Origin: Metabacillus lacus
GTDB lineage: Bacteria > Bacillota > Bacilli > Bacillales > Bacillaceae
NCBI RefSeq assembly: GCF_009674805.1
Contig: NZ_WKKI01000001.1
Coordinates: forward strand, 62,001-126,000
Length of the DNA stretch: 64,000 bases
Reading direction: 5' to 3'
The notes below the pieces were generated by a model. The model was not told the origin of the DNA. It saw only the letters and a program-made list of their open reading frames with translations, and made no database searches. The position numbers and the translations under genes are program-made. Shown piece after piece: positions 1 through 11,087 of this stretch (positions are counted from its first letter, which is position 1; every line of letters begins with the position of its first letter).

Positions 1-52
1 TCCTGACGGAATCCTGTGTTTGGCAGAATCACTAGGGGGCTCTTATGAATAA
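1..52 (+). CDS. cheC: CheC C-terminus (partial)
   Basis: Only the last 16 codons are present. The frame starting at base 2 is open and ends with TAA at 50-52, overlapping the cheD start by 8 bases. The tail has the form PD-x(8)-SLGG-x(3), comparable to the LPD...ALG ending of CheC proteins. In Bacilli cheC directly precedes cheD; CheC is a CheY-P phosphatase whose activity is stimulated by CheD. The assignment rests mainly on position and frame, because so little sequence is visible. Confidence 0.55.
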   Translation, partial: PDGILCLAESLGGSYE

Positions 53-536
53 AAAGGTGATAAAGGTGGGCATTGCAGAACTTGGGCTTGCTGCAGCACC
101 GGATATTATTAGAACTTCCGGGCTTGGCTCCTGCGTGGGACTCATTATTTATGATGAACTGAAAGAAACCGCAGTTTTGGCCCATATTATGCTGCCGGAT
201 TCTTCTCTATCTAGAGCCGATGTCATGAATCCATATAAATATGCTGATACAGCAATTGCAGAAGCAGTTTATCAGCTTGCAAAAGCGGGATGCGATACCA
301 AACAGTTAAAGGCAAAGATGGCTGGCGGAGCTCAGATGTTTCGTTTTCAGCCTTCCAGCGACCTAATGAGAATAGGACCGAGAAATGTTGAGGCAATATT
401 GGAACAGCTGAAAAAACATGACATTCATCTTGTTTCCAGCGATATAGGAGGCAGCAGCGGCAGGACGGTTGAATTTGACCCTTCAACCTCACTCCTTTTT
501 ATCAAGACGGTAAATCAAGAATTAAAATATTTATAG
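45..536 (+). CDS. cheD: Chemoreceptor glutamine deamidase CheD
   Basis: CheD deamidates glutamines in methyl-accepting chemotaxis receptors and binds CheC, coupling receptor state to CheY-P removal in Gram-positive chemotaxis. The 163-residue protein has the usual family length. The catalytic Cys30 lies in the GLGSCVG motif and the partner His47 in AHIMLP, with the family's spacing of 17 residues. The ATG is preceded by AGGGGGC and overlaps the cheC end, so the two are translationally coupled. It belongs to the tail of the fla/che operon and is followed at 557 by sigD. Confidence 0.97.
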   Translation: MNKKVIKVGIAELGLAAAPDIIRTSGLGSCVGLIIYDELKETAVLAHIMLPDSSLSRADVMNPYKYADTAIAEAVYQLAKAGCDTKQLKAKMAGGAQMFRFQPSSDLMRIGPRNVEAILEQLKKHDIHLVSSDIGGSSGRTVEFDPSTSLLFIKTVNQELKYL

Positions 537-556
537 ATTTTAAGGGGGATAGAACG

Positions 557-1318
557 ATGATATCTGCAGCATATGAGGAGCAATTGATTTGGGAGAAATG
601 GACAGCAACACGAGATTCTGAAGCAGGAGATTACTTAATTCAACGTTATATGCCCCTCGTTTCCTATCATGTACAAAGAATATCAATCGGGCTGCCTAAA
701 TCAGTGATAAAGGATGAACTAATGAGCCTAGGTATGTACGGGCTTTACGATGCCCTCAAAAAATTTGACCCCGGCCGTGACTTGAAGTTTGATACGTATG
801 CTTCATTCCGCATACGGGGCACGATTATTGACGGTCTTCGAAAGGAAGACTGGCTGCCCAGAAGCTCAAGGGAAAAGGCCAAGAAAATAGATGCCGCCAT
901 TGAAAAGCTTGAGCAAAAGCACCTTCGTAATGTTACACCCCGAGAAATTGCTGCAGAGCTCCGCATGTCTGAAGAAGATGTAGTTTGCATTGTGAATGAG
1001 GGCTTTTTTGCGAATGTTCTTTCTATAGATGACCAGCTTTTGGATCACGATGAAAGTGATCATCCGGGAATGATGATTAAGGATGAAAAAGCTGTCACTC
1101 CTGAAGATAAGCTGTTAAAAGATGAACTTCTCATGCAGCTGTCAGAGGTTATTGAAGAGCTGTCAGAAAAAGAACAGCTGGTAATCAGCCTCTTTTATAA
1201 AGAAGAGCTGACATTAACAGAAATAGGACAAGTTATGGAGCTGTCCACATCACGGATTTCCCAGATACACTCCAAAGCACTATTCAAACTTAGAAGAATC
1301 CTTGAGAAAGCCGTATAA
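557..1318 (+). CDS. sigD: Flagellar sigma factor SigD (sigma-28)
   Basis: Alternative sigma factor for late flagellar, chemotaxis and autolysin genes. The 253-residue protein has region 2 near residues 55-110 (LGMYGLYDALKKFD, FDTYASFRIRGTIIDGLR) and a region 4 helix-turn-helix near 210-245 (TEIGQVMELSTSRISQIHSKA). The start follows AAGGGGGAT with good spacing. It lies between cheD and swrB, as in B. subtilis, where SwrB and position in the long operon affect the motile/sessile decision. No internal promoter is evident, so expression presumably depends on upstream transcription. Confidence 0.97.
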   Translation: MISAAYEEQLIWEKWTATRDSEAGDYLIQRYMPLVSYHVQRISIGLPKSVIKDELMSLGMYGLYDALKKFDPGRDLKFDTYASFRIRGTIIDGLRKEDWLPRSSREKAKKIDAAIEKLEQKHLRNVTPREIAAELRMSEEDVVCIVNEGFFANVLSIDDQLLDHDESDHPGMMIKDEKAVTPEDKLLKDELLMQLSEVIEELSEKEQLVISLFYKEELTLTEIGQVMELSTSRISQIHSKALFKLRRILEKAV

Positions 1319-1375
1319 GCACAAATTGCTTAAAAGCAGCAGGGAACTCCCGGATAAGGGCGGTATAATCGAGAT

Positions 1376-1852
1376 ATGACGACAATATTTTTTTTTATGA
1401 GCTTCATTTTACATGCTGTTTCCATCTATTTTATTATTCTGCTGTTCAGCAGATACAGCTCATTGAAGGATCTGGAAGCAGCGCAAAGACGCATGCTTGA
1501 AGAAACTGAACAATCATTGGCCGCTTATTTGCTGCAGATTCAAGAGGAAAATGACAAATTCCTGACATCCATCAGCAGACCTGAAAATAGAACAGCTGAA
1601 AACCCAATCAAAAACATAATAACAGATGTCAGTGAAAACGGTGGCTATGAAGAAAGTGATACAGAGTATCAGCCCCTGCTTGAAACTGCTCACATACAGG
1701 ATCAGCTGGAGCTTTCAGCTTCACCGGCGCAGCCCGACTTAGAAAGAGCGCTGGAATTAGCTGAAAAAGGCTATAGTATTGAGGAGATTGCTAAAATGCT
1801 GAAAGCAGGTAAAACGGAAATCAGGCTTCTTCTGAAATTTCGTCAAAACTGA
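1376..1852 (+). CDS. swrB: Swarming motility protein SwrB
   Basis: Last gene of the fla/che operon in B. subtilis, where SwrB promotes flagellar assembly and swarming, probably by activating the type III export gate. The 158-residue product has one N-terminal membrane segment (residues about 2-23), a charged middle region with coiled-coil character, a poorly conserved linker and a C-terminal helix-turn-helix-like segment (ALELAEKGYSIEEIAKML, about 127-150). The Shine-Dalgarno is weak (AAGGGCGG about 11 bases upstream). Identification rests on position after sigD plus this architecture; the sequence itself is fast-evolving. Confidence 0.85.
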   Translation: MTTIFFFMSFILHAVSIYFIILLFSRYSSLKDLEAAQRRMLEETEQSLAAYLLQIQEENDKFLTSISRPENRTAENPIKNIITDVSENGGYEESDTEYQPLLETAHIQDQLELSASPAQPDLERALELAEKGYSIEEIAKMLKAGKTEIRLLLKFRQN

Positions 1853-1863
1853 TACATTGCAGC

Positions 1864-1892
1864 TTGATTCTGAGATGTCAGTATGTTATATT
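1864..1892 (+). promoter_or_regulatory. Sigma-A promoter of rpsB
   Basis: TTGATT (1864-1869), a 17-base spacer and TATATT (1887-1892) with an extended TGT just before it. Transcription would start near 1899, about 110 bases upstream of the rpsB ATG, giving a structured leader. Confidence 0.7.
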
Positions 1893-1925
1893 TACTCTTG
1901 GTGTTAATACACACGTTCACAGATT

Positions 1926-2724
<799 letters not shown>

Positions 2725-2729
2725 TTTGC

Positions 2730-2767
2730 AAAAGGTGATAAGAGGGCAAACCTTTTATCACCTTTTT
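2730..2767 (+). terminator. Terminator after rpsB
   Basis: 12-base-pair stem AAAAGGTGATAA/TTATCACCTTTT with a 13-base loop, running into a T-rich end. It separates rpsB from tsf, so readthrough would set the S2 to EF-Ts ratio. Confidence 0.85.
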
Positions 2768-2836
2768 TAAAGAAAATATGGCTCAATGATTTAAAAATAC
2801 ATACATTCAATGGAATGATTAAAGGAGGAAGCTCTT

Positions 2837-3718
2837 ATGGCAATTACTGCTCAAATGGTAAAAGAACTTCGTGAAAAAACTGGTGCAGGTATGATGGACT
2901 GCAAAAAAGCACTTACTGAAAGTAATGGAGATATGGATCAGGCGATTGATTATCTTCGTGAAAAAGGAATTGCAAAAGCTGCCAAGAAAGCTGACCGCAT
3001 CGCTGCTGAAGGATCTACTATTATCAAAACTGACGGCAACGCAGCAGTTATCCTGGAAGTAAACTCTGAAACTGACTTCGTTGCGAAAAATGAAGGTTTT
3101 AAAGAACTTCTTAACACACTTGCAGACCACCTTCTTGCAAACAAGCCTGCTTCTGTTGAAGAAGCAAATGCTCAAAAAATGGAGAACGGTTCTTCTGTTG
3201 AAGAACACGTAAATTCCGCAATTGCAAAAATTGGAGAAAAACTTTCTCTTCGCCGCTTTGAAATTATTGAAAAAAATGATGGAGATGCTTTTGGTGCATA
3301 CCTTCACATGGGAGGCCGCATCGGGGTGCTGACTTTGCTTGAAGGCACAACTGATGAAGCAGCAGCGAAAGATGTAGCAATGCATATTGCTGCTGTTAAC
3401 CCTAAATACATTTCACGCGACCAGGTTTCTGAAGAGGAAGTACAGCGCGAGCGTGAAGTGCTGACTCAGCAGTCTTTAAATGAAGGCAAACCTGAAAACA
3501 TCGTTGCTAAAATGGTTGAAGGCCGTCTTGGCAAATTCTTCGAAGAAATCTGCCTTCTTGAGCAGAGCTTCGTGAAAAACCCTGACCAAAAGGTGAAGCA
3601 ATTTGTTGCTGCTGCAGGCGGAAATGTGAAAAGCTTCGTTCGCTTTGAAGTTGGAGAAGGCATAGAAAAGCGCCAGGACAACTTTGCTGAAGAAGTAATG
3701 AACCAGGTAAAAAAATAA
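2837..3718 (+). CDS. tsf: Elongation factor Ts
   Basis: Guanine nucleotide exchange factor that regenerates EF-Tu-GTP. The 293-residue protein shows the N-terminal UBA-like domain ([26 protein letters not shown]), the [10 protein letters not shown] core motif near residue 80, and [15 protein letters not shown] in the dimerisation region. All are hallmark EF-Ts sequences. AAAGGAGGAAGCTCTT precedes the ATG. It follows rpsB as in most bacteria and is closed by its own terminator. Confidence 0.98.
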   Translation: MAITAQMVKELREKTGAGMMDCKKALTESNGDMDQAIDYLREKGIAKAAKKADRIAAEGSTIIKTDGNAAVILEVNSETDFVAKNEGFKELLNTLADHLLANKPASVEEANAQKMENGSSVEEHVNSAIAKIGEKLSLRRFEIIEKNDGDAFGAYLHMGGRIGVLTLLEGTTDEAAAKDVAMHIAAVNPKYISRDQVSEEEVQREREVLTQQSLNEGKPENIVAKMVEGRLGKFFEEICLLEQSFVKNPDQKVKQFVAAAGGNVKSFVRFEVGEGIEKRQDNFAEEVMNQVKK

Positions 3719-3763
3719 ATAATTATAGCATCCGTGCAGAATCATTTTGCAGGATTCTAAGAG

Positions 3764-3793
3764 ACGGGGAACACACAAGTGTTCCCTGTTTTT
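3764..3793 (+). terminator. Terminator after tsf
   Basis: 11-base-pair stem (ACGGGGAACAC with GTGTTCCCTGT, one G-U) closed by an ACAA loop and followed by a T run. It lies between tsf and pyrH. Confidence 0.85.
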
Positions 3794-3844
3794 GAAAAAC
3801 GCTGAAACTGTTTCTTTTCTGCAAAGAAAAACTTGGAGGTTATT

Positions 3845-4567
3845 ATGAGCAGTCCAAAATATAATAGAATTGTTTTAAAATTAAGCGGTGAAGCCCTGGC
3901 TGGTGAACAAGGTTTTGGGATTAATCCATCTGTGATTCAATCTGTTGCAAAACAAGTGAAAGAGATTGCAGAAATGGAAGTGGAAGTGGCTGTTGTAGTA
4001 GGAGGCGGAAACATCTGGCGCGGAAAAGTAGGCAGCGAGATGGGTATGGATCGAGCAACTGCTGACTATATGGGTATGCTTGCAACTGTCATGAACTCTT
4101 TGGCCCTTCAGGACAGTCTTGAAAACCATGGCATTCAAACGCGCGTTCAAACTTCCATTGAGATGAGACAGGTTGCAGAACCGTACATAAGAAGGAAAGC
4201 GATTCGCCACCTTGAGAAAAAACGAGTAGTTATTTTTGCTGCTGGTACTGGAAATCCTTACTTCTCTACAGATACCACTGCTGCTCTGCGTGCTGCAGAA
4301 ATTGAAGCTGACGTTATTTTAATGGCTAAAAATAACGTAGACGGCGTTTACAATGCTGATCCTTTAAAAGATGAAAATGCAGTTAAATATGAAGAACTTT
4401 CTTATCTTGACGTTTTAAAAGAAGGCCTTGCTGTTATGGATTCTACAGCGTCCTCACTTTGTATGGATAATGACATTCCATTGATTGTATTCTCCATTAT
4501 GGAAGAGGGCAACATTAAAAAAGCAGTACTTGGCGATAATATCGGAACTATTGTAAGGGGGAAATAA
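3845..4567 (+). CDS. pyrH: UMP kinase
   Basis: Phosphorylates UMP to UDP in pyrimidine nucleotide synthesis; a hexameric amino-acid-kinase-fold enzyme usually activated by GTP and inhibited by UTP. The ATG at 3845 follows GGAGG, giving [18 protein letters not shown], the family start; a TTG at 3833 would swallow the ribosome site and is rejected. The 240-residue protein has the [10 protein letters not shown] nucleotide-binding motif, the [11 protein letters not shown] loop and the MDSTAS segment. It is two bases upstream of frr and probably cotranscribed with it. Confidence 0.97.
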   Translation: MSSPKYNRIVLKLSGEALAGEQGFGINPSVIQSVAKQVKEIAEMEVEVAVVVGGGNIWRGKVGSEMGMDRATADYMGMLATVMNSLALQDSLENHGIQTRVQTSIEMRQVAEPYIRRKAIRHLEKKRVVIFAAGTGNPYFSTDTTAALRAAEIEADVILMAKNNVDGVYNADPLKDENAVKYEELSYLDVLKEGLAVMDSTASSLCMDNDIPLIVFSIMEEGNIKKAVLGDNIGTIVRGK

Positions 4568-4569
4568 AC

Positions 4570-5127
4570 ATGGCTAATCAAACATTATCACAAGCAAAAG
4601 ACAAAATGGAAAAAGCAATAGGCTCACTTAGCAGAGAGCTTGCCTCGGTCCGCGCCGGAAGAGCTAATGCTTCTATTCTTGACAGACTAACTGTGGATTA
4701 TTATGGTGCTCCAACGCCTGTAAATCAGCTTGCTTCTATTAATGTTCCTGAAGCACGCATGCTCGTTATCCAGCCTTATGATAAATCTATTTTAGGCGAA
4801 ATTGAAAAATCCATTCTGAAATCAGATTTAGGCTTAAACCCGACTAATGACGGAAATATAATTCGCATTACAATTCCTGCTTTAACAGAGGAAAGACGCC
4901 GCGATCTTGTTAAGCTTGTTAAGAAATACGGTGAAGAAGCGAAGGTAGCTGTCAGAAACATTCGCCGTGAGGCAAATGATGACCTGAAAAAGCTTGAGAA
5001 AAACGGCGAGATTACAGAGGACGAGCTTCGCGGGCACAATGAAAGCGTGCAAAAGCTCACTGATGAATATATTGTCAAGGTTGACAATACAGCTAAGGAT
5101 AAAGAAAAAGAAATCATGGAAGTTTAA
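4570..5127 (+). CDS. frr: Ribosome recycling factor
   Basis: Together with EF-G it splits post-termination 70S ribosomes. The 185-residue protein has the normal length and motifs: [21 protein letters not shown] near residue 25, PYDKS in the hinge region, and [24 protein letters not shown] in the long three-helix bundle. Its ATG lies two bases after the pyrH stop, with an AGGGGGAAA site inside the pyrH end, indicating translational coupling. A hairpin terminator follows. Confidence 0.98.
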   Translation: MANQTLSQAKDKMEKAIGSLSRELASVRAGRANASILDRLTVDYYGAPTPVNQLASINVPEARMLVIQPYDKSILGEIEKSILKSDLGLNPTNDGNIIRITIPALTEERRRDLVKLVKKYGEEAKVAVRNIRREANDDLKKLEKNGEITEDELRGHNESVQKLTDEYIVKVDNTAKDKEKEIMEV

Positions 5128-5156
5128 TGAAAAAGTATGTACAATAGTATTGTGCA

Positions 5157-5190
5157 AAAGACCCTCTTAATGTTTACAGGGGGTTTTTTT
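5157..5190 (+). terminator. Terminator after frr
   Basis: Stem AAGACCCTC with GGGGGTTTT (two G-U pairs), a loop of about 12 bases and a run of seven T. It closes the pyrH-frr unit. Confidence 0.7.
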
Positions 5191-5248
5191 GTTAATACTG
5201 TTTACTACTTAAAGGCTTATAGTGTGAACGCGGTGATGGAGGAATCAC

Positions 5249-6028
5249 ATGCTTAACTTTTTAAAAAAATTCAGGAAGGCTAAAGAGTCTTCGGTTGAAT
5301 TAATAGATAAAATAAAAGAAATCAAATCCCGGGAAGTTCCGGAGCACATTGCAATCATAATGGATGGAAACGGCCGCTGGGCAAACAAACGGGCCCTGCC
5401 AAGAATAGCCGGCCATCACGAGGGGATGAAGGTCGTCCGAAAGATGACCAAGCTTTCAAATGAATTGGGTGTAAAGGCACTTACACTTTACGCTTTTTCA
5501 ACAGAAAATTGGAAACGGCCCAAGCTTGAAGTGGATTACCTGATGAAGCTTCCAGAGGAGTTTTTAGAAACATTCCTGCCCGAACTGATTCAGGAAAATG
5601 TTCAGGTCAGGATCATGGGAGATAAAACCAGGCTTCCGGACCATACACTTCAAGCGGTAGAACAGGCTATACAGAAAACCAAGCAAAATGACGGGCTTGT
5701 TTTAAATTTCGCTTTAAATTACGGCAGCAGAGCGGAAATTATGGAAGCGGTAAAAACAGTGGCAGCTGAAATTGAAGAAGGTTCCCTGAAGTCTTCTGCC
5801 CTTGATGAAGATATGTTTTCAAAGTTTCTGATGTCAGGCAGCCTTAAAGACCCCGATTTGCTTATCAGAACAAGCGGTGAAATCAGGCTCAGCAACTTTA
5901 TGCTCTGGCAGCTTGCATATACCGAATTCTGGTTTACTGATGTGCTTTGGCCGGATTTTAAAGAAGAGCATTTGGTTCAGGCTATAGCTGAATATCAACA
6001 CCGTGGAAGAAGATTCGGCGGAATATAA
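5249..6028 (+). CDS. uppS: Undecaprenyl diphosphate synthase (cis-prenyltransferase)
   Basis: Condenses farnesyl diphosphate with eight isopentenyl diphosphates to make the C55 lipid carrier for peptidoglycan and teichoic acid. The 259-residue protein has the catalytic Asp39 in IIMDGNGRWANKR, the ALTLYAFSTENWKRP motif near residue 86, and the C-terminal DLLIRTSGEIRLSNFMLWQ substrate-binding motif. GGAGGAATCAC precedes the ATG. It starts a head-to-tail run uppS-cdsA-dxr-rasP-proS; no clear promoter is visible in the 58 bases after the frr terminator. Confidence 0.98.
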   Translation: MLNFLKKFRKAKESSVELIDKIKEIKSREVPEHIAIIMDGNGRWANKRALPRIAGHHEGMKVVRKMTKLSNELGVKALTLYAFSTENWKRPKLEVDYLMKLPEEFLETFLPELIQENVQVRIMGDKTRLPDHTLQAVEQAIQKTKQNDGLVLNFALNYGSRAEIMEAVKTVAAEIEEGSLKSSALDEDMFSKFLMSGSLKDPDLLIRTSGEIRLSNFMLWQLAYTEFWFTDVLWPDFKEEHLVQAIAEYQHRGRRFGGI

Positions 6029-6044
6029 GGGTGATGACACAAAC

Positions 6045-6836
6045 ATGAAACAAAGAATACTAACAGGGATTATCGCGGCAGCCTTATTTCTGCCAATTGT
6101 ACTGTACGGAAATATTTCTTTTCTTTTAATGGTTTATTTGCTTGCTTCAATCTCTTTGTACGAATTGCTGAGAATGAAGAAGATTAACCTGTTCTCTTTT
6201 CCGGGGTTTGTCAGCTTGCTCACACTGTGGGTTTTACTGATACCCAACAGTCATATAATTCTCATGGACAACATAAATATCTCAAAGGTTGAGTTTGCTC
6301 TTTTAGCCATTCTCCTGTTTTTAACATACACAGTGGCAACCAAAAACAGATTTTCCTTTGATGATGTAGGGTTTGTCCTGCTTGCAACCATGTATATAGG
6401 AATTGGTTTCTTCTATTTAATTGAAACACGAAATCTTGGTTTGGAATATATTTTTTATGCCTTAATTGTTATATGGGTGACAGATTCCGGGGCTTATTTC
6501 ATAGGAAAGTCTTTCGGAAAAAGAAAGCTATGGCCGGATATCAGCCCGAACAAAACGGTTGAAGGATCTGCAGGGGGAATACTTTGTGCGGTTTTGGCAG
6601 CAATAATCTTTCAATTTTTTACAGGCATGGAGGATTCCTACATAAAATTAATAGTTATCACCATCCTGCTGTCTGTTTTTGGACAAGTGGGAGATCTGGT
6701 GGAATCAGCGCTAAAGAGACAGTATCAGGTTAAGGATTCAGGACATATTCTCCCTGGGCACGGCGGGCTGCTTGACCGCTTTGACAGCTTGCTGTTTGTC
6801 CTGCCTATTCTGCACTTCCTGATCATTCTTTTGTAA
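6045..6836 (+). CDS. cdsA: Phosphatidate cytidylyltransferase (CDP-diglyceride synthase)
   Basis: Makes CDP-diacylglycerol, the precursor of phosphatidylglycerol (see pgsA in this window) and other phospholipids, at the membrane. I start at the ATG at 6045 ([17 protein letters not shown]); the open frame reaches back into uppS but has no better ribosome site. The 263-residue protein is built of about eight membrane helices and carries the family signature near the C-terminus, [11 protein letters not shown]...[13 protein letters not shown], including the conserved acidic residues. The start follows the uppS stop by 16 bases. Confidence 0.96.
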   Translation: MKQRILTGIIAAALFLPIVLYGNISFLLMVYLLASISLYELLRMKKINLFSFPGFVSLLTLWVLLIPNSHIILMDNINISKVEFALLAILLFLTYTVATKNRFSFDDVGFVLLATMYIGIGFFYLIETRNLGLEYIFYALIVIWVTDSGAYFIGKSFGKRKLWPDISPNKTVEGSAGGILCAVLAAIIFQFFTGMEDSYIKLIVITILLSVFGQVGDLVESALKRQYQVKDSGHILPGHGGLLDRFDSLLFVLPILHFLIILL

Positions 6837-6864
6837 GCCATTAAAGCGGAATAGGAGTGAAAAC

Positions 6865-8019
6865 GTGAAAAAAATAACACTGCTGGGTTCAACAGGTTCA
6901 ATTGGACAGCAAACCCTCGATGTCATCAGTGAACATCCTGAAGAATTTCAATTGGTGTCTCTTTCGTTCGGAGGAAACCTGGAGCTGGGAAGCAAGGCTA
7001 TTAAAAAATATAAGCCGAAGTTTGTGGCTGTGAAGGACAAAGAAACTTTTTCAGCTATTCAGGAACTTTGTAAGGAAGTGGAAGGTGTTACGTACTCCTA
7101 TGGCGAAGAAGGCCTCATAGAAGCTGCCGTCTACCATGATGCTGATCTTGTCGTGAATGCGGTCATTGGAAGCGTTGGTCTTGTTCCTACTTTGAAAGCC
7201 ATTCAAGCTGGAAAAACAATTGCACTGGCAAACAAGGAAACGCTTGTGACGGCAGGGCATCTTGTGATGGAGGAAGCTGAGAAACACGGAGTTGATATTT
7301 TGCCGGTGGACAGCGAGCATTCTGCTATTTTTCAGTGCCTGCAGGGAGAAAACAAAAAAGAAATATCAAAATTAATCGTTACTGCTTCAGGCGGGAGCTT
7401 TCGAGACCGCAGCAGAGATGAACTGAATGATGTGACTGTTAAGGAGGCGCTGCATCATCCCAATTGGTCTATGGGTGCAAAAATTACAATAGACTCAGCA
7501 ACGATGATGAATAAAGGACTGGAAGTGATTGAAGCGCACTGGCTGTTCGGTCTTCCCTACGAAAGAATAGAAGTTTTGCTTCACAGACAAAGTATCATTC
7601 ACAGCATGGTTGAATACCACGACCGAAGCGTAATGGCGCAGCTTGGAACACCGGATATGCGAGTGCCGATTCAATATGCCATGTCATATCCAGGCCGCCT
7701 GCCGCTTCCATCTGCATCTTCCCTTCAATTGTGGGAAATTGGTGAACTTCATTTTGAAAAAGCAGACTTCAACCGCTATCGATGCTTACAATTCGCCTAT
7801 GATTCAGGTAAAATTGGTGGTACAATGCCTACAGTGCTGAATGCTGCAAACGAAGAAGCAGTTGCGGCATTTCTCAACGGAAAAATAACATTTCTTCAAA
7901 TAGAAGACTGGGTGGAAAAAGCGCTGGAGCAGCATAAAGCCGTCAGCAGGCCTGATTTGGAAACAATACACAAAGTGGATCTGGAAACAAGAAGATTTGT
8001 AGGTTCATTACTATCATAA
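6865..8019 (+). CDS. dxr: 1-deoxy-D-xylulose 5-phosphate reductoisomerase
   Basis: NADPH-dependent second step of the methylerythritol phosphate isoprenoid pathway, feeding UppS. GTG start at 6865 behind TAGGAGTGAAAAC. The 384-residue protein has the Rossmann motif [14 protein letters not shown] at residues 8-21, NKETLV near 124, the metal-binding [11 protein letters not shown] near 147-157, and [14 protein letters not shown] near 215. Length and motifs are typical. It sits between cdsA and rasP as in B. subtilis. Confidence 0.98.
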   Translation: MKKITLLGSTGSIGQQTLDVISEHPEEFQLVSLSFGGNLELGSKAIKKYKPKFVAVKDKETFSAIQELCKEVEGVTYSYGEEGLIEAAVYHDADLVVNAVIGSVGLVPTLKAIQAGKTIALANKETLVTAGHLVMEEAEKHGVDILPVDSEHSAIFQCLQGENKKEISKLIVTASGGSFRDRSRDELNDVTVKEALHHPNWSMGAKITIDSATMMNKGLEVIEAHWLFGLPYERIEVLLHRQSIIHSMVEYHDRSVMAQLGTPDMRVPIQYAMSYPGRLPLPSASSLQLWEIGELHFEKADFNRYRCLQFAYDSGKIGGTMPTVLNAANEEAVAAFLNGKITFLQIEDWVEKALEQHKAVSRPDLETIHKVDLETRRFVGSLLS

Positions 8020-8035
8020 AGGTGGGGTTACGTAA

Positions 8036-9295
8036 GTGAATACAGTGATAGCGTTTATCCTGATTTTCGGTGCGCTGGTTTTCTTCCACGAACTGGGGCA
8101 TTTAGTCCTTGCAAAACGCGCCGGCATACTGTGCCGAGAATTTGCAATTGGTTTTGGTCCGAAAATTTTTTCTTACAGAAAAAATGAAACTCTTTATACA
8201 ATCCGGCTTCTACCTGTTGGAGGATATGTCAGAATGGCCGGAGAGGACCCTGAAAACATAGAAGTAAAACCGGGCTACAATATCGGTCTCTTATTTAATA
8301 AAGAGGGTAAAGTCGAAAAAATTGTCCTGAATAATAAAGACAAATACCCCCAGGCAAGAGTAATTGAAGTTGAAAAAGCAGATTTGGAAAGAGCCATGAT
8401 GATTACAGGCTATGAACAGGGAGAAGAAGAGAATCTGCAGCGTTTTGACGTTGCGGAAAAATCCTTTTTTATTGTCGATGGCCAGGAAGTTCAAATTGCT
8501 CCTTATAACAGACAGTTTGCTTCAAAATCACTGTCTCAAAGAACCCTTGCCATAGCCGCAGGCCCGGCAATGAATTTTGTACTTGCATTTGTTGTATTAT
8601 TTCTGCTCGGCTTTATACAGGGTGCCCCAATAGATGAACCTATGCTTGGTAAACTTACGGCAGATGGCTCTGCAGCTGAAGCGGGGCTTCAGGAAGGTGA
8701 CGTTGTTCAATCTATCGACGGGCAGGAAATGAGATCCTGGGAGGATGTTGTAGAAGTTATCCGTGAAAATCCAGAAACGTCCTTAGCGTTTGTAGTTGAA
8801 AGAAATGGAGAGACGCTGGAAGTACCGGTTGTTCCTGAGGCATTTGACACGGGAGAAAGCGAAATTGGAAGAATAGGTGCTTATAACCCTGTTGAAAAGA
8901 GCTTTCTCGGTTCGTTGCAGTATGGTGTAACTGAAACCTACACGTGGACAAAAGAAATCCTATTAGGACTTGGAAAACTGGTTACTGGGCAATTTTCAAT
9001 CGATATGCTGTCAGGACCGGTAGGAATCTATGATATGACAGACCGCGTAGCGCAGTCTGGGGTAATCAACCTGCTTCGCTGGGCTGCCATCCTCAGCATC
9101 AATCTTGGCATTGTAAATATGCTGCCAATTCCTGCCCTTGACGGTGGAAGGCTTCTGTTTTTTGCCGTAGAAGCAGTAAGAGGAAAGCCGATTGACCGCC
9201 ATATGGAAGGCATGGTCCATTTTATAGGCTTTGCTTTACTGATGCTGCTGATGCTGGTCGTTACATGGAATGACATACAAAGATTCTTCCTTTAA
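8036..9295 (+). CDS. rasP: Intramembrane site-2 zinc metalloprotease RasP/RseP
   Basis: Membrane protease that performs the second cut in regulated intramembrane proteolysis; in B. subtilis it cleaves the anti-sigma factor RsiW, FtsL and signal-peptide remnants. GTG start at 8036 after AAAGGTGGGG. The zinc motif HELGH is at residues 18-22 in the first membrane helix, a PDZ domain lies around 205-275, and the second motif NMLPIPALDGGR is near residue 360 in a C-terminal helix. The 419-residue length is normal. It is flanked by dxr and proS. Confidence 0.97.
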   Translation: MNTVIAFILIFGALVFFHELGHLVLAKRAGILCREFAIGFGPKIFSYRKNETLYTIRLLPVGGYVRMAGEDPENIEVKPGYNIGLLFNKEGKVEKIVLNNKDKYPQARVIEVEKADLERAMMITGYEQGEEENLQRFDVAEKSFFIVDGQEVQIAPYNRQFASKSLSQRTLAIAAGPAMNFVLAFVVLFLLGFIQGAPIDEPMLGKLTADGSAAEAGLQEGDVVQSIDGQEMRSWEDVVEVIRENPETSLAFVVERNGETLEVPVVPEAFDTGESEIGRIGAYNPVEKSFLGSLQYGVTETYTWTKEILLGLGKLVTGQFSIDMLSGPVGIYDMTDRVAQSGVINLLRWAAILSINLGIVNMLPIPALDGGRLLFFAVEAVRGKPIDRHMEGMVHFIGFALLMLLMLVVTWNDIQRFFL

Positions 9296-9331
9296 AAATA
9301 GAATAATTGAAAATAATTGAGGTGCTTATAA

Positions 9332-11035
9332 ATGAAGCAAAGTATGACGTTTATTCCAACACTGCGCGAGGTGCCGGCTGATGCAGAAATAAAAAGCCAT
9401 CAGCTCCTTCTTCGTGCAGGTTTTATGAGGCAAAATGCAAGCGGCCTCTACAGCTATTTGCCTCTTGCTCAAAGAGTACTTTCCAACATTCAGCAAATTG
9501 TCCGGGAGGAGATGGACAATGCAGGAGCGGCAGAGTTATTAATGCCTGCTCTTCAGCAATCTGAGCTGTGGGAAGAATCTGGCCGCTGGTATACGTACGG
9601 GCCTGAGCTTATGAGAATGAGAGACCGCCATGAACGTCAATTTGCGCTCGGTGCCACTCATGAAGAAGTGATTACAAGCCTTGTAAGAGATGAAGTAAAG
9701 TCATACAAACGGCTGCCCTTAACACTGTATCAAATTCAGACTAAGTTCCGTGACGAAAAAAGACCGAGATTCGGACTTCTCCGCGGACGTGAGTTTATCA
9801 TGAAAGATGCCTATTCCTTTCATTCCAGCTCTGAAAGCTTGGATGAAATATACGACGGCCTCTTTAAGGCATACAGCAATATTTTTACCCGCTGCCAGCT
9901 GAATTTCAGGGCGGTTATTGCTGATTCCGGCGCAATGGGCGGCAAAGATACACATGAATTTATGGTTTTATCAGAAGTAGGGGAAGACACTATCGCTTAT
10001 TCTGATTCATCAGCCTTTGCTGCAAACGTTGAGATGGCTCCGGTAATTGCCGGCAGCCCGGGAACTGATGAGCAGTCTGAAGAACTGGAAAGAGTTCATA
10101 CTCCCCAGCAAAAAACCATTGAAGAAGTGGCAGAGTTTTTAAAAGTGACTAAAGAAAAACTGATTAAATCTGTCTTATTTAAAGCAGATGATAAGTTTAT
10201 ACTCGTTCTGGTAAGAGGAGATCATGAGGTTAATGATATTAAGCTTAAAAATCATTATAATGCTTCAGCAGTAGAAATCGCATCACCTGAAGAGACAGCG
10301 AAAGTTCTCGGCGTTCCAACAGGTTACATCGGTCCTGTGAATATGAAGGGGGAAGCAGTCATTCTTGCTGATCAAGCACTAAAGGGCTTGGTGAACGGGA
10401 TCTGCGGTGCTAATGAAGAAGGATATCATTACACAGGTGTCGACCTATCCAGAGATGCCAAGATTGATAGCTTCTCCGACCTTCGTTTCATTCAGGAAGG
10501 AGACGCTTCTCCTGACGGTGAAGGGGTCATCAAGTTTGCCAAGGGAATTGAAGTCGGACATATCTTTAAGCTGGGTACAAGATACAGTGAGGCAATGAAT
10601 GCAAGCTATCTTGATGAAAACGGTAGAAGCCAGCCAATGATTATGGGCTGCTACGGTATTGGAGTTTCAAGGACACTTGCTGCTATCGTGGAAGAGCACC
10701 ATGATGATAAAGGTATCGTGTGGCCTGCCGAAGTAGCACCGTATGATCTTCACCTTCTTTCGGCAAACGCGAAAAACGCAGAGCAAGCCGAACTTTCAGA
10801 AAAACTGTATAAAGAGCTGCGCAGCAAGGGCTTTGATGTCCTGTATGATGACCGCCAGGAACGAGCGGGTGTGAAGTTCGCCGATTCCGACTTGATCGGC
10901 CTTCCGTTAAGGATTACTGTAGGCAAGCGTGCGGGAGAAGGCATCGTGGAAATTAAAGTCAGAAGAACAGGTGAGAGCTTTGAGTGTTCTGTTGAAGAGC
11001 TGCCTTTAAAAGCTGCTGACCTTATTGGAAAATAA
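9332..11035 (+). CDS. proS: Prolyl-tRNA synthetase, bacterial (ProS) type with editing domain
   Basis: Class II enzyme that charges tRNA-Pro; the insertion between motifs 2 and 3 hydrolyses mischarged Ala-tRNA-Pro. At 567 residues it is the long bacterial form. Visible elements are the N-terminal [27 protein letters not shown] segment, motif 2 ([25 protein letters not shown], about 139-163), the editing insertion (about 225-405), motif 3 ([14 protein letters not shown], about 437-450) and a C-terminal anticodon-binding domain. GAGGTGCTTATAA precedes the ATG. No T-box leader is visible in the 36 bases upstream. Confidence 0.98.
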   Translation: MKQSMTFIPTLREVPADAEIKSHQLLLRAGFMRQNASGLYSYLPLAQRVLSNIQQIVREEMDNAGAAELLMPALQQSELWEESGRWYTYGPELMRMRDRHERQFALGATHEEVITSLVRDEVKSYKRLPLTLYQIQTKFRDEKRPRFGLLRGREFIMKDAYSFHSSSESLDEIYDGLFKAYSNIFTRCQLNFRAVIADSGAMGGKDTHEFMVLSEVGEDTIAYSDSSAFAANVEMAPVIAGSPGTDEQSEELERVHTPQQKTIEEVAEFLKVTKEKLIKSVLFKADDKFILVLVRGDHEVNDIKLKNHYNASAVEIASPEETAKVLGVPTGYIGPVNMKGEAVILADQALKGLVNGICGANEEGYHYTGVDLSRDAKIDSFSDLRFIQEGDASPDGEGVIKFAKGIEVGHIFKLGTRYSEAMNASYLDENGRSQPMIMGCYGIGVSRTLAAIVEEHHDDKGIVWPAEVAPYDLHLLSANAKNAEQAELSEKLYKELRSKGFDVLYDDRQERAGVKFADSDLIGLPLRITVGKRAGEGIVEIKVRRTGESFECSVEELPLKAADLIGK

Positions 11036-11087
11036 TTTTTTATAAAATCCAGTTAAAAAACATGTTACTATTATGATAAGAATGGAA